Shown here piece by piece: positions 36,401 to 46,991 of a stretch of 64,000 bases of DNA. Position 1 is the stretch's first letter. The number at the start of each line of letters is the position of its first letter. The stretch spans positions 36,395,727 through 36,459,726 of the forward strand of contig OZ029916.1 in NCBI GenBank assembly GCA_964023275.1. The letters run 5' to 3'. The DNA comes from Norana najaformis. Taxonomy: Eukaryota > Annelida > Clitellata > Crassiclitellata > Hormogastridae. Position numbers and translations under genes: made by a program. A model generated the notes under the pieces. That model worked only from the letters and a program-made list of their open reading frames with translations. It was not told the origin of the DNA and did not search any database.

Positions 36401-39400
36401 TTGTACTGTCGTGCTGTCACTATTTTATGTACATGTAAGTATTTATAGACATATGGTATATATAAGATATATTAAAAGAGGCCAACATTTAATGATCTCA
36501 TACACAAAGAGGTAGTAAACAACTATTACTTCGACATTAAAAAGTTATTTGAGGCAGCTTCACTGTAGGCTCTTTGTACACGATATATATAGAGTCTGCT
36601 AATAAACCATGTGGACTAGTTTTAATCTAACTTGAAAATATTGTTGTAAAACAGTATTTCTAATATCTTTTGCTGCTTAAATATGCATGGTTTAAACCAG
36701 TTTAATGATTTATTGTGTATTTAGTGTTTGTATTCACATTTTTATTTATATTTTTTTAAATGAAGTGAAAGGTCTGTGTACATTAAGAATGTTGTAACTG
36801 CACATAAGAAAAAACAGACCTATATATGCACATGTGAAATGCCAATTCTGAGATTTTTCAGCATATTTCAGTAGCACACGTTCCACTATCATGCAATTCT
36901 CACAGCTTGACTCCCATCAATGGCACATTACAGGACTTTTACTGTACTAAATGTACTCTTGATTTGACTCTAGAATTGCAAGTGGGAGCATGTGTTTATG
37001 TTACAGCTCCTGTAACTATTGACGTTAAGGCTGAGTCTTTGGACAGTACCCGTGTTGAAGACATGGTTCGAGAGTATTTCCTTAAAGCTGATAAGGTGCG
37101 TAAACTTCCTCCTGTAAAATCAAGTAATTAGTTCCAATGCTTTTAATAGCATACTGACTGACATCTTTTGCAAGTTTGCTGCTAAATATGCTGCTAATAC
37201 TACAGCATTTCATGTGCATCTCCATGGTGACACTGTAGAATTACTGAGAATAGATTCATGTGGAAAAATGCTAGCATTTGAGTGCAGCATCTGGAGTTCA
37301 AATGTTAGGTATTGTAATCTAATCTACACTGCACCATTTCACGAAATTCCTTACAGCACAAAACTGTTTACATGTATTTTTTTATCCAATGATGAAAAAA
37401 GATAAAAGGGTAAAAAACTCTCGTTGCTTGTGAACAAGAAACCAGAGCAGTGAACTGGTGATCTACTCTTGCACATACTGGTAATCGCAGCTTAATTTGT
37501 TACACCAGTTTCATATTCATGTTACAGTTAAAGGTTTCCTAGTTGAATTATAAATCGGTTTCACTGATTTCTCTTCCATGTTTGTGTTTCATGCTTGCCG
37601 TGTTTGGCCGATTTTGCAGAACATGCAGCTGAGTCTTCTAACAGAACGAGGTATGAGTGATGCAGTCAAGGAGTTTGTCGATAAGGAAGAAAGAGATGCT
37701 ATTTCAGAACTTGTCAAATACCAGCTGCAAAAAACACAGGTTGTGATCTTCTTTAAAATAGATGACATTAAGAATATATGAGCAATGTTATAAACTGGGA
37801 GGGTTTTGCAGTGCTTTTCTTGGATTACTTGTATTGAATGCTTTTAACAGTAATATCATCCGATCCAAAGAACATGCCTCTAATGAATTTTAGCTAAAAG
37901 AAGTGTAAGGCAGGAGTAACTGCTCTGCTGGATTTAAACCATTGTAATTGTATTGTAATTGTAATCTGACATTTATAAAGTGCCACTTCAAGAATAGACT
38001 CATCAGGGGCGCTCCCGACCCGAACCAGTGAGACCACTGTCGAATAATACAGTTTTCAGGCGCTTGCGAAACTGCGGAAGGGACAAACTGAGGAATGCAA
38101 GCCAGAGCCCTCGGGAAAGGCGATTCCAGCTATTAGGTCCAACATAGGCAAAGCTTCTAGACTGCACTGTAGTAGTGCGCATACGAGGGACAGTCAGGAG
38201 TCCAAGGGAGGCCGACCGGAGAGTGCTACGGCCTGGAACCAAGGAGACCGGAATGCAGAAGTCCCTAAGATATGGTGGAGCTGAGCCAACGAGACAATTA
38301 TGCATAAGCGTTAGGATCTTGAACTGGATACGCTGCTGAATGGGAAGCCAGTGCAGAGTGTCCCGCATAAAGGAAATTATATGGCCATACCTGGGGATGC
38401 CTCCAATAAGACAGGCAGCAGCATTGAGAACAGACTGAAGATTGGAAATATTGGCAAGTGAGAGTCCAGCAAAGATAGCATTACCAAAGTCCACCCTGGT
38501 GCAGATAAGGGCATGAATTAGAGTAGTAACGGCATGAAAGGAGAGGGAGTGGCGGATGTTACGAAGCTGACGAAGGTGGTAAATGCATGAGTGGGAGACA
38601 CTGTTAACATGATCGGTCAAGGAGAGTTCCCAGTCCAGAACAACCCCAAGATCACTGACTTTGGTTGGTTCCTCATGTATTATTACACTGGAGAATTTAG
38701 AATTTTAAAATTAGATTGTCCTACATTACTGTATCAATGGATGATGTTACGGTTGACAGGAGCATCTGAAAAAACGAAATCCAACTGATGATCAACTTGA
38801 TGAAGAGGTTCTGAGATTCAAGGAGGAACGAAGGAAAAATATAAAGGAAGAAGAGGAAGAAGTACAGGAAGCAATCAAAAGAGCACGCTCTAAGCGACCA
38901 GCAGACAATTTGCCAAGCGATGACGAGTCTCGACAGCCACGTAGTGATGACGATGATGGTGATGCCGATCAGTCTAGAGAAATCACAGCTCCATCTCGTG
39001 GTAGAGGGTGTGGAAGAGGTGCTGCTGGATCAGAACGAGGTCGGGGCGGTGGCCGCGGCTCTAGGGGAGGAAGAGGAAGGGGTAAGGCTGCTCCAGCTGT
39101 AACCAATAACAACACGACTTCCATCAAAGACGTATTTGCCAAGTCAGTTTCAAAGGCCAACAAAGTCAATACATCATTTGTGTGAGTATTATTGCTAGTT
39201 TTTTTACAGTACACTCATTCTGGCTACAAACTTTCCCAACTCTTCTCATGACTAGTGATAATAATTAAATGTATTTGGATATATCCGAGCCACTGGCCCA
39301 TAAAATCACACCCTGCTGTCAGTAGATGAGCATAATAAATGAGCAGTTACATTACAATGCCTTGCCTGCCTTATCTGTGGCTGACCACGTAAACTCTCTC

Positions 39401-40270
39401 TGCACGTCCTATTACTACTAGCTGTGTCAGGCACAGATCATTTGTCACAATCTGTAGTTTAGTGCATCCATCAGTGCCCCATCCCTTAGCACAGTCAGCA
39501 GGTTGCATGCCTAATCTAGGCCTTAGCACACGATTTGAGTCCAGACGTCCTCAGCTGTGCAGCATGACTGCTGGCCAATCTGCCCAAGTTCTGTCATATC
39601 GAATTATATTACGAGGGACACACTCCACTGTTTCCCTTTTGAAGAAGGAGTAATGTTCAAGATTCTCCTCCTAGGGCAGGCCTCATTGGCCAGCCCTGCA
39701 CCAGCAATATACATCAGGGAACTTGTGTTCCAGTTTCAAGTCAACCAGTTGGTGATCGTTGCGTTCTGCTGGTATTGGAGATATGCAGGTGCTATGCTTC
39801 TGCACATCAACTGGAGCCCATCTTGCCTTCTCCTGTCTTGTACATACATTGCTGCACTTGCATACTGTTGCATTTGATTCCGTTCAGCAAACCATAAAAC
39901 TTAAAACTGCCATACAATGCACTTGTTTAGGTCGGTTATATGGTCATGATTCATGTGTGCAGCACTACTGTAAGGTACTAAAATGTGCTATATAAAGTGT
40001 CTAGATACACAGATACTTATTTTCAGAGTATCATCAGATGAAGAAATCAGTATAATTGAAGATGACGATGATGGTTGGACTTCCACACGAAAAAATGTCA
40101 AGACTCCCAACAGCTCTCTGTTTCTGCCCAAGGGAAAACCCACTCAAGGAAGTTCATCATCAGGAGGAAGAAAGAATAGCAAGGGAAAACGTGGCGTCAT
40201 GTTCGATGATGAGATCGACGACGACGACGAATTTGACTGTGCTGTGCCAGAGAGAAAGAGGAAGCGATAG
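33481..40270 (+). CDS. MRE11: MRE11 double-strand-break repair nuclease, seven exons
   Basis: Nuclease subunit of the MRE11-RAD50-NBS1 complex, which senses and resects DNA double-strand breaks in the nucleus, including meiotic breaks. Exons 33481-34525, 35176-35272, 35761-35861, 37007-37095, 37620-37739, 38760-39181 and 40027-40270 join in phase to 705 residues, close to the human 708. Phosphoesterase motifs in order: [31 protein letters not shown] and WGHEHECK. The capping domain carries [17 protein letters not shown] and [19 protein letters not shown]50-binding helical region ([19 protein letters not shown]) is followed by a Gly/Arg-rich segment ([20 protein letters not shown]) and a C-terminal acidic stretch ending in a basic KRKR. 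The start at MSVESG is chosen over an in-frame upstream Met at 33448 because the protein family begins there. Confidence 0.97.
35560..35685 (+). mobile_element. LINE 3'-end remnant
   Basis: TTATGCCTTTAGCTTGATTAC followed by GTGGTGCTATAGAAATTCTC matches the 3' terminal motif shared with 7860-7910 and 48450-48500. It lies in an MRE11 intron about 75 bp before exon 3. Confidence 0.5.
37918..38640 (-). mobile_element. CR1/L2-like LINE 3' half, in an MRE11 intron
   Basis: A 205-residue open frame on the minus strand (38620-38003) matches the C-terminal part of CR1/L2-type ORF2: [50 protein letters not shown] and a final [10 protein letters not shown]. It ends with a 3' tail reading CACTTTATAAATGTCAGATT and then ATTACA/ATTGTA units. 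The open frame suggests a young insertion. A near-identical 3' end lies at 55806-55950. Confidence 0.88.
39487..39555 (+). repeat. Dispersed repeat R2, forward copy
   Basis: GCACAGTCAGCAGGTTGCAT, then GCCTAATCTAGGCCTTAGCA and ACGATTTGAGT match the reverse complement of 41800-41868 almost exactly over about 45 bp. Confidence 0.75.
39556..39760 (+). mobile_element. LINE ORF2 C-terminal fragment, in an MRE11 intron
   Basis: The translation shows [19 protein letters not shown] and [10 protein letters not shown], matching the LHWLP-x-x-x-R-x-x-FK-IL and AP-x-YI-x-EL pattern of CR1/L2-like ORF2. It is degenerate and short. Confidence 0.65.
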
Positions 40271-41255
40271 ATTTGGGTTTTTGTAAATAGTGAGGAGACA
40301 AACTGTTTTTGTTGTTTGTGATTTAATTCGTGTATATGTGAAATGATTGGTGCCTTGCAACTAAATCATTCAGACATTTTTATTGAGTTGGATTAGTAAC
40401 ATCTACTTTTTGGCACAGAATGTAGATTGCTTGTTTGAATTATATTTGAATCAGATTTGTAATCCTTGAATAGATGATTCTTGTAGGATTGCTGTCAAGG
40501 TTTTTAAGGAGGCTATATAAATGTTTGGATTCTTAGTGTTGAGGGGTTGTTAGATATTTTCCATGATACAGCAATAGACTCAGACTTTGTACTAAATGCT
40601 GACAGATTTTAGGCATTTTCCCGTTTTTGCCAGCTCCCTGAACTGGCTTTAGAATTTGATTTTTCAAATGATGTAAAATATTTCTTTCATGTAATGATTA
40701 AACTTCTGTGCAGCATTTGGGAGAAAAGGAGAATTTCAGATAACAATGTTATGTGATAATGTAGGATCTTTTTTGTATTGCTTACTAGCTTAGTAGAATT
40801 ATATCTGGACTGATTACATTTGATAAAGTATCGACAGAAATACTGTTACTTTCAAGTATACTGATCATCTGCAAATACATGTACTGTAGTTGAACTTTAA
40901 ATTAGTGTACTGTGTACCTTTCATTTTAATTAATTACCAAGATTTGAGAATTTTCAACTATAATGGATACAATAGTTACACTTGCAAGTTTGAAATGCAT
41001 GGTTTGTGCAAAATATGCAGTTGCGTGAGGTCCCCACTGACAGAGGGTCCCAACTGGAGCCCAGTCTTCCGCCATCACAAAACAGTTAGAATGCATTATA
41101 CTAGCTATTTGTTCATAGCAGTGGGTCATTAGTTTCATTTAAACACAAATTTACATCATGACCATCTTATGAAAAGAAAGTCAGCTGTGCAACCAGCCAC
41201 TCTTATGAACTTTTGTACCCTTTGATTAAATGTAGATGCACAGTTTTCTATAGCT

Positions 41256-41350
41256 ACCGTATGGCCTCGACTCTGCACGGGCGAGACCCTTCGGCACCGC
41301 TGCCTATTTGAATGGGCGCCATGCCACTTACGTTTCCCGTGCACGGACCG
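41256..41350. repeat. Dispersed repeat R3, copy 1
   Basis: Shares TATGGCCTCGACTCTGC, GGGCGAGACCCTTCGGCACC, GCTGCCTATTTGAATG and CCCGTGCACGGACCGT with copies at 42005-42110 and 63250-63360. Confidence 0.6.
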
Positions 41351-41799
41351 TGCTAGCCCAAGATTCAAATCTCTGAAATAAGCCACCTTCAGGTCGTGAA
41401 CTGGGGATCCCTGCATCCAGAGGCTCTTTGGTGTACGAGCCCCAAGTAATCTGGCACTGAATGTGTATAAAACGTTTCCAAGTTATGTTTATCTTGTTTG
41501 ATGGATTTGTATTAGTGGCTAAGTTGTTGGATTTGTATTTGTCTGAAACATGCATGCCCTATTTCACGTTGAAACTTCCAGTTTTCCCAATCACCACAGT
41601 TACAATAAGCAACGTTCACCTGATTACTGCCGAGACTGTTTTAGCCTGTTAACTACATGTAACAACCCTGAACAAATTTTGCATACAATATCGCCTGTTA
41701 TGCAAGGGGTTGTCCATAAAGATGTCTGCAAAAATTACCTGTTCTGGACCCTCCATCCCCTTGTCCACATCTGGCATTACCTGCCCTCATCCTCTTTGC

Positions 41800-41868
41800 T
41801 GACATCTGCACTCAAATGGTGTGCTAAGGCCTAGATTAGGCATGCAACCCTGCCGACTGTGCAGGGCT
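41800..41868 (-). repeat. Dispersed repeat R2, reverse copy
   Basis: Reverse complement of 39487-39555, with near-identity over about 45 bp and weaker similarity beyond. Confidence 0.75.
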
Positions 41869-42004
41869 GACTGTGCCAAGAGATGGAGCACTTCCACACT
41901 GCAATCTCCAGCAAAAAACTTTAATTAGATCCCAGGCTCTACATACTGCGGTCTGACTGAAGTTGGTGTTTACAGCATGTGTAAATGTATATTGTTTTGT
42001 ACAG

Positions 42005-42110
42005 CGACTGTATGGCTCAACCCTGCTCACTTTCCAATGAATTTATTGGGCGAGATCCTTCACTACCGCTGCCCGTTTAAGGTCCCCGTGTACAGACCGT
42101 ACTCGCAGGA
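42005..42110. repeat. Dispersed repeat R3, copy 2
   Basis: TATGGCTCAACCCTGCTCAC, GGGCGAGATCCTTCACTACC, GCTGCCCGTTTAAGGTCC and CGTGTACAGACCGTACTCG. Same orientation as copies 1 and 3. Confidence 0.65.
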
Positions 42111-43484
42111 GATTAAGGCACAGGCAGTACCAAATTTTGATGCTGACGTACACATTGGGCATAACCACTCCTCCCTGCTCCCCATTTCGGTGGCCTTCCT
42201 TGCCCTCTGTGGGCGTCCTTAATGGACGACACCTAACAAATCATGGTAGAGTGCCAATGTATGTCTTTCATCTCTGCATCTGTCAATAGCCAAAACCCAA
42301 CAAGGCATCCAACAATGCAAAATAACATTCATTCAGTGCATTTTCTACTCAAAGGTGCTCCCACCCAATCCCTGCAAAAGAAACTGTTTTCATGTTGATG
42401 CAAGGCACGTGTATCTTCTCTGGCAGGACATGCAGATGCACAGTGAGGCTATTGCAGGTAGATGTTCCAGCAGCTGATACAATGTTAAACATGATCAAAT
42501 TGTGTGTAAAATTAACAAGTTCACCTTACGTAGTGCCATCATTTGTACTCGAATGCTGCTGTATCAAACTCTAGAAAGTCGACGCTTTCCCTGTGCAACC
42601 TTGCGCACAATTTTATCACTACTGTCATGCAACAAATACGCGATTACCCTATACCTTTCCAGTTTCCGTTTAAAATAGCTATTATTTCACTATATCCGAG
42701 TGACAAGTATAGCACTCGCTTTGAAAAATCTATAGCACTGTGGTCTCTGCCCCAACGAATACTGTACTTTTTGTGCAATGGGGTAGCTGGCCAAACCATG
42801 CTCCTGGGATTCGTGTAGATCTGACGATTGTTTAAGTGTCCCCTCCCCAATCAGTGACTACTGCACTATCAATAGATACCTTTACCTACAAGAGTATTTT
42901 CCATGACTTCATACACGATTCCAATCCCGTTTTGACAGTGCGTTGGCTTCCACGGGTTCGCCCGACCTTGTTGGGAACTTTACGATGCTCCCAACACTCA
43001 AACTTTCGACTGTTGTGCCCTAGCGCTCACCGTCTGTCCCCGATTCCCTCAATTTTCAACCAGGTACTAGACCCCTTAGCTTTAAAAGTCACCTACGCCA
43101 CCGTATCTGACCTAGTAATATCAATGGAAAACAGTGTAGTTAATTACACGGACTTACTCGTTTTTGTGGAACAGAATTAGCTTTGTGTATCTTTCCATGT
43201 TAGCATAGGCAGCTTACTAACTGGAGGCCTACATGTTACAGAAGCAGCACAAACATATGTAACCCAACTCATCCTAAAAGCCGTCTTTGGCAAAATGCAT
43301 GGCTTCCATCGCCCCACAGCGGATTTGACAGCACCCCCTCCCCGGTCGTCAGGGGGCTTCGGCACTCGCTGTCCCTATCTCACAATATTTTCATCCAGGT
43401 ACTGGACCCTCCCGGCTATAAGTCGCCTACACCGCTGCTTTCGTGTGCCACAGTTCTAACGAACATCTATCTGTCAGCGTGTAC

Positions 43485-43710
43485 ATATAATGCAAACGGT
43501 TCTGGTGACCCGATAGACGATCATACTCGACGTCCACGTTCTTATAATTTGATCTTATTTCGTACACCCGACTCCCCCAACGCAGACGCTGGTGCGGAAA
43601 CCATAGCCAAAATGCCAGTCGCCGCCACGAGCGTCCCATCGGGGGTCGTCGGGGCTTCACCTCCTCCCGCTAAGCGTCGACCTCACGGCCGACGACTGCG
43701 CGACCGCTAG
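43485..43710 (+). mobile_element. Possible LTR retrotransposon 5' fragment (primer site and start of a structural frame)
   Basis: TCTGGTGACCCGATAGACGA at about 43500 looks like an LTR/primer-site junction of Ty3-type elements. It is followed by a leader containing ACACCCGACTCCCCCAACGC and an ATG at 43611 opening a 32-residue frame rich in Ala, Pro and Arg that ends at a stop near 43709. The region is more GC-rich than its surroundings. No polymerase region follows, so only a truncated relic is present. Confidence 0.35.
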
Positions 43711-45685
43711 CGGAGGATTCACCCTTCTGACCAAGGAAAAGGAGAGGAAAAGCCGGAAACAGTCACCGAAATCGCGAAGAGTTGGCTTTGGAAAGCTAAC
43801 CCATCGCGAAGCCTGTGTTATCGATAGCCGTAGTCAAGAGCCATTGAGTCGAAGTAAGCGGAGTGAATCCTGCGACCTCTCCTGGCTTCGTTCGCCCCAA
43901 AATGGACGTACTCCGCAGAAGAGCAAAACAGAACTGGCTACCAAGGCGAATCGCCTCCTTAAATACACACTAAATTGCACAATCATCACAGGTTATTGTG
44001 CAATGCTGCAACACGCAATCGAAAATTATATTTAGAATGGAAAATTCTAAAGTCACGGTTAATAAATAAATGATTATTTATCACACAGATTTAAAGCATT
44101 GAAAGATTGGTTACTGCCATCTATCTGATGACTGAATACTTGGTAGATAACTGCATTAGACTAAAAATTACAATATAGCGTAATATTTGAATTACTGTGT
44201 GAAAGCATTATGATTATAACGTCTAAATGAAACGTATTGCGTAAAGCATTGGCATTTTCATAGCAAAATTTGTGCAAAAGTTAGTCAGTCACATATTGGC
44301 GCTTGTCACGGAACGTCACGTAATGACGAATCTGCACAGAAATGAATTATGTATGTATTCTGTGATGCTGATGTACGTTTGTTTCGTTCATGTCTAATAG
44401 TTACTATTAATACAGTTACTATTAGTACAGGGTGGTCTATAACAGACAAAATAGGTGTGTTGTATTATTCCGAGGAACACCACCAAATTGTGTCCGGGAT
44501 TTTTCGTATGCAAGTTTTTTACACAGTGGCAACTTAATCATGAGCTAATAATAAAGATGATGATAACAGAGCTGACGATTGTCACAGACAATAGCAAATT
44601 GTAGCGTGTTGTGGGTCGACTCAGCTGTAATTACCAAAGACCTTCGGAGGTTATAAGAAGGAGAATGTCCAGATACAGAGGCAACAGTCAGTAGTCAAAT
44701 ACAGAAACAGGCTAGAACAAGAATTATTCATGTCAAGAATAAATGGTCCGAAGCACCTGCGAAATGCGTAAGCGAATGACATGAAATCGTAATCGTAATT
44801 CCGAGATTTCTACAGCGCCCAACGATAGCCGCGCCGCGGGGACCAGTTTATTCACAGGCGCTCAGTCAAAATAAAATCGATAGGCAACAGGGTTGGGTTC
44901 CAGGTCAAGATCCAAAAGTCAGACGGAGGGACAGCGTGGCAGCTTTCAGCTTTTAGGAGGCCTCTGAGCAAAACGGTTGCAGATCACACAAGAGATATTA
45001 GAGATCTTGGTAAGACTGCAGTAAACCGGAAAAAATATTTTAAAACTTTAATGGAGTGAAAGAAATAGCTGGGTATCGTTACTGAGGGGGCAACGCCATT
45101 GAGTTCCTACAGACTGGTTTGGACATAGTTTGCTTACTAAAAGAAGTCATAGCCTACTAAAAAAAAGTCATAAAATCTCCTGGAAAACTAAAAATTTAAT
45201 AAAATCTCGGTAATTAACATAATTTAAAAAGTTATCAAAATTCTTGGAAATTTTACGAAAATCTGAAGATAGTCTAAGAAAGAAGCTTCCACAAGAAGTC
45301 ACAAAAGATTTTTGCTGAGTCAAAGAAGATCGAATTAGGCCTATCTCAAGACTGGCCTGAAACAGTTTTTGCAGTAATGATTCGATCGACTTTCCATATT
45401 CACTGGTTTTAACTGATTGATTCGCCGGTTTTAATTGATTGATTGTGTTAAATCATTTGTTAAATAATTCGTTGAAAGCGGAAATGTCATCCTATGTGCG
45501 ATAAACAATAGCCTACTTAAACACATAATCGCAACGCAATAACTTGGGTAACATAAAATGATCATTTCATGAAACAAGTCCAGCTTGCTGAGTGAGAACA
45601 TGATCCACTTTTATACTAAGCTACGTCACTATAACTAGGCTATACGGTCGCTATATAAAACTGTGTACATTTACATTTAGCACTG
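43711..45685. other. Intergenic region with repeat fragments
   Basis: No gene is recognised. The 43844-44035 open frame has no family signature. At 44785-44870 there is an R1-like element (CGTAATCGTAATTCCGAG, then CCAGTTTATTCACAGGCGCTC) with a body continuing to about 44960. Confidence 0.4.
44785..44960. repeat. Dispersed repeat, family R1, diverged copy
   Basis: Shares CGTAATCGTAATTCC-like tail, TACAGCGCC and CCAGTTTATTCACAGGCGCTC with 6385, 15325 and 25415. Confidence 0.5.
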
Positions 45686-45859
45686 TTCATGCCCAGACTA
45701 AAGACTACTATCCAACCGCCCAGATTTACTCGATCTTCCTCAGGCATTTCTAAATTTTGGCCTCCAGTCTTCTCTCAGATTCTGGAACCGCTCCAGTTTG
45801 TACTCGGCGCCTGCTGCTTGCACGAACTCCCGCGATCGAAAGACCTCTGTCAGTTCGCT

Positions 45860-46403
45860 CAGCCTCCTTTTCGTCTGTCAAAACGAGCATTCGTCTGCTT
45901 GCTCTATCCTGCAGCTTTTCACTCAAGATTGAAAACTGAACTTTTCAAGCTATTCTACCCTGCTTCCGCTCCAGTACCACCTGCATCATTAAACTCTGGA
46001 AATTGCTCCATAGCACCACGCCTCTGGAAATAAACTCCCGCCAGAATTACGACACTTGTCTGACCCATCCTAGGAGCTCACCAACATTTTAGCCTTGCAA
46101 TCTCTGCCCAGGGCTTTCACTAAAACTGAAACACTCCTCTTCCACAAATGCTATTCTGACTCCTAATCGATTTTCCCCATATCTATCTTGTCACTCCGGT
46201 TTCAAGCACCATCCAGCGTAGCTGTTTGACTGTCCGCCTGTCTGAATCTGGGATCTTGCAATTTAATCTGGCAATTCTTTACAAATCTGACACTTCCTGC
46301 CAAGCGAACTTGGTTTGATCAAGTGCCTAGTGAACAAGCTGGTTCGTGCGACATAGTTTTCTTTGAGTGCTGTAGAAATCTCGAGTTTACGATTACAATC
46401 CCA
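45860..46403 (+). mobile_element. LINE C-terminal and 3'-end fragments
   Basis: AAFHSRLKTELFKLFYP (about 45905-45960) and, in another frame, LQSLPRAFTKTETLLFHKCY (about 46095-46160) resemble CR1/L2-like ORF2 ends. The block finishes with GTGCTGTAGAAATCTCGAG and TTTACGATTACAATCC, a tail shared with 5450-5495. Either two fragments or one rearranged copy. Confidence 0.5.
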
Positions 46404-46412
46404 TGACCACCA

Positions 46413-46865
46413 TCACCAACGATTTCCACCGTTATAGGCTGTCTTCCCGGCTTGACCCCAGATTCTGACTTGGCACCAAAATTGGTCAAACAACCTGACT
46501 CTTGCGATCTTTATTTTATATAACGCAGGTAAATAAGCTGGGACCCCTGACGCGGCTTTGCGTAAAGCTGAGAAATTTCGGTGTTTTACATTTATAATTA
46601 CGTTTAAACACGGGTTTTTTAAAACCGGTTTAGCGGTTTGAAGCATATGATCAACTTTTAAGTGTTGAATACAAGTAGACCTGAAGAAAGAAGTGAAACC
46701 GTTTCCAGACAATTCAGACGTTTTTTCCGACTGGAACAATTTTTTCAATAAAAGAGACCTGAAAATGATGAAAAGTACAATTTCAACCGAAAAGGTTATA
46801 GTGAACAGGTTATAATTATTTGACCAGTTACGCCACCGTATTACGGTTGACTTGCGTAGCGACAT
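46413..46865 (-). CDS. Unrecognised 150-residue open frame, divergent to TM9SF3
   Basis: The start at 46865 lies 126 bp from the TM9SF3 ATG on the opposite strand. It has a basic N-terminus (MSLRKSTVIRWRNW) and a hydrophobic stretch (NLFTITFSVEIVLFIIF). No family is recognised, and no splice continuation was found. It could be chance, a divergent promoter transcript, or a taxon-restricted gene; chance is the most likely. Confidence 0.15.
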   Translation of the reverse strand: MSLRKSTVIRWRNWSNNYNLFTITFSVEIVLFIIFRSLLLKKLFQSEKTSELSGNGFTSFFRSTCIQHLKVDHMLQTAKPVLKNPCLNVIINVKHRNFSALRKAASGVPAYLPALYKIKIARVRLFDQFWCQVRIWGQAGKTAYNGGNRW

Positions 46866-46991
46866 CTTGCAAGTGATTGGGATCGCTACAAAGTCGACGA
46901 CGTGGCTAGGTTTTCTCTGGACTGCAGGCGGCCATTTTGCAATTGTCGGAAAAATTGCTGCGGCTTGTTTATTTTATTCAAAACACTTAAA

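Larger units (their letters stand above)
40271..43480. other. Intergenic region after MRE11, repeat-rich
   Basis: The MRE11 3' UTR begins here; ATTAAA at about 40698 is a possible polyadenylation signal. No gene is recognised. From 41256 onward nearly everything is patchwork repeat: the R3 family (41256-41350, 42005-42110), R2 (41800-41868), and a segment at 41705-41745 (TTGTCCATAAAGATGTCTGC) related to 62115-62150. A stretch ending CCAGGTACTAGACCC (43060-43075) is related to CCAGGTACTGGACCC (43395-43410). Confidence 0.45.

Noticed and set aside
39969-40286. Alternative plus frames over the MRE11 last exon, including the one at 40056-40286
   Set aside because: Acidic/basic codon runs open several frames; only the frame in phase with exon 6 continues MRE11.
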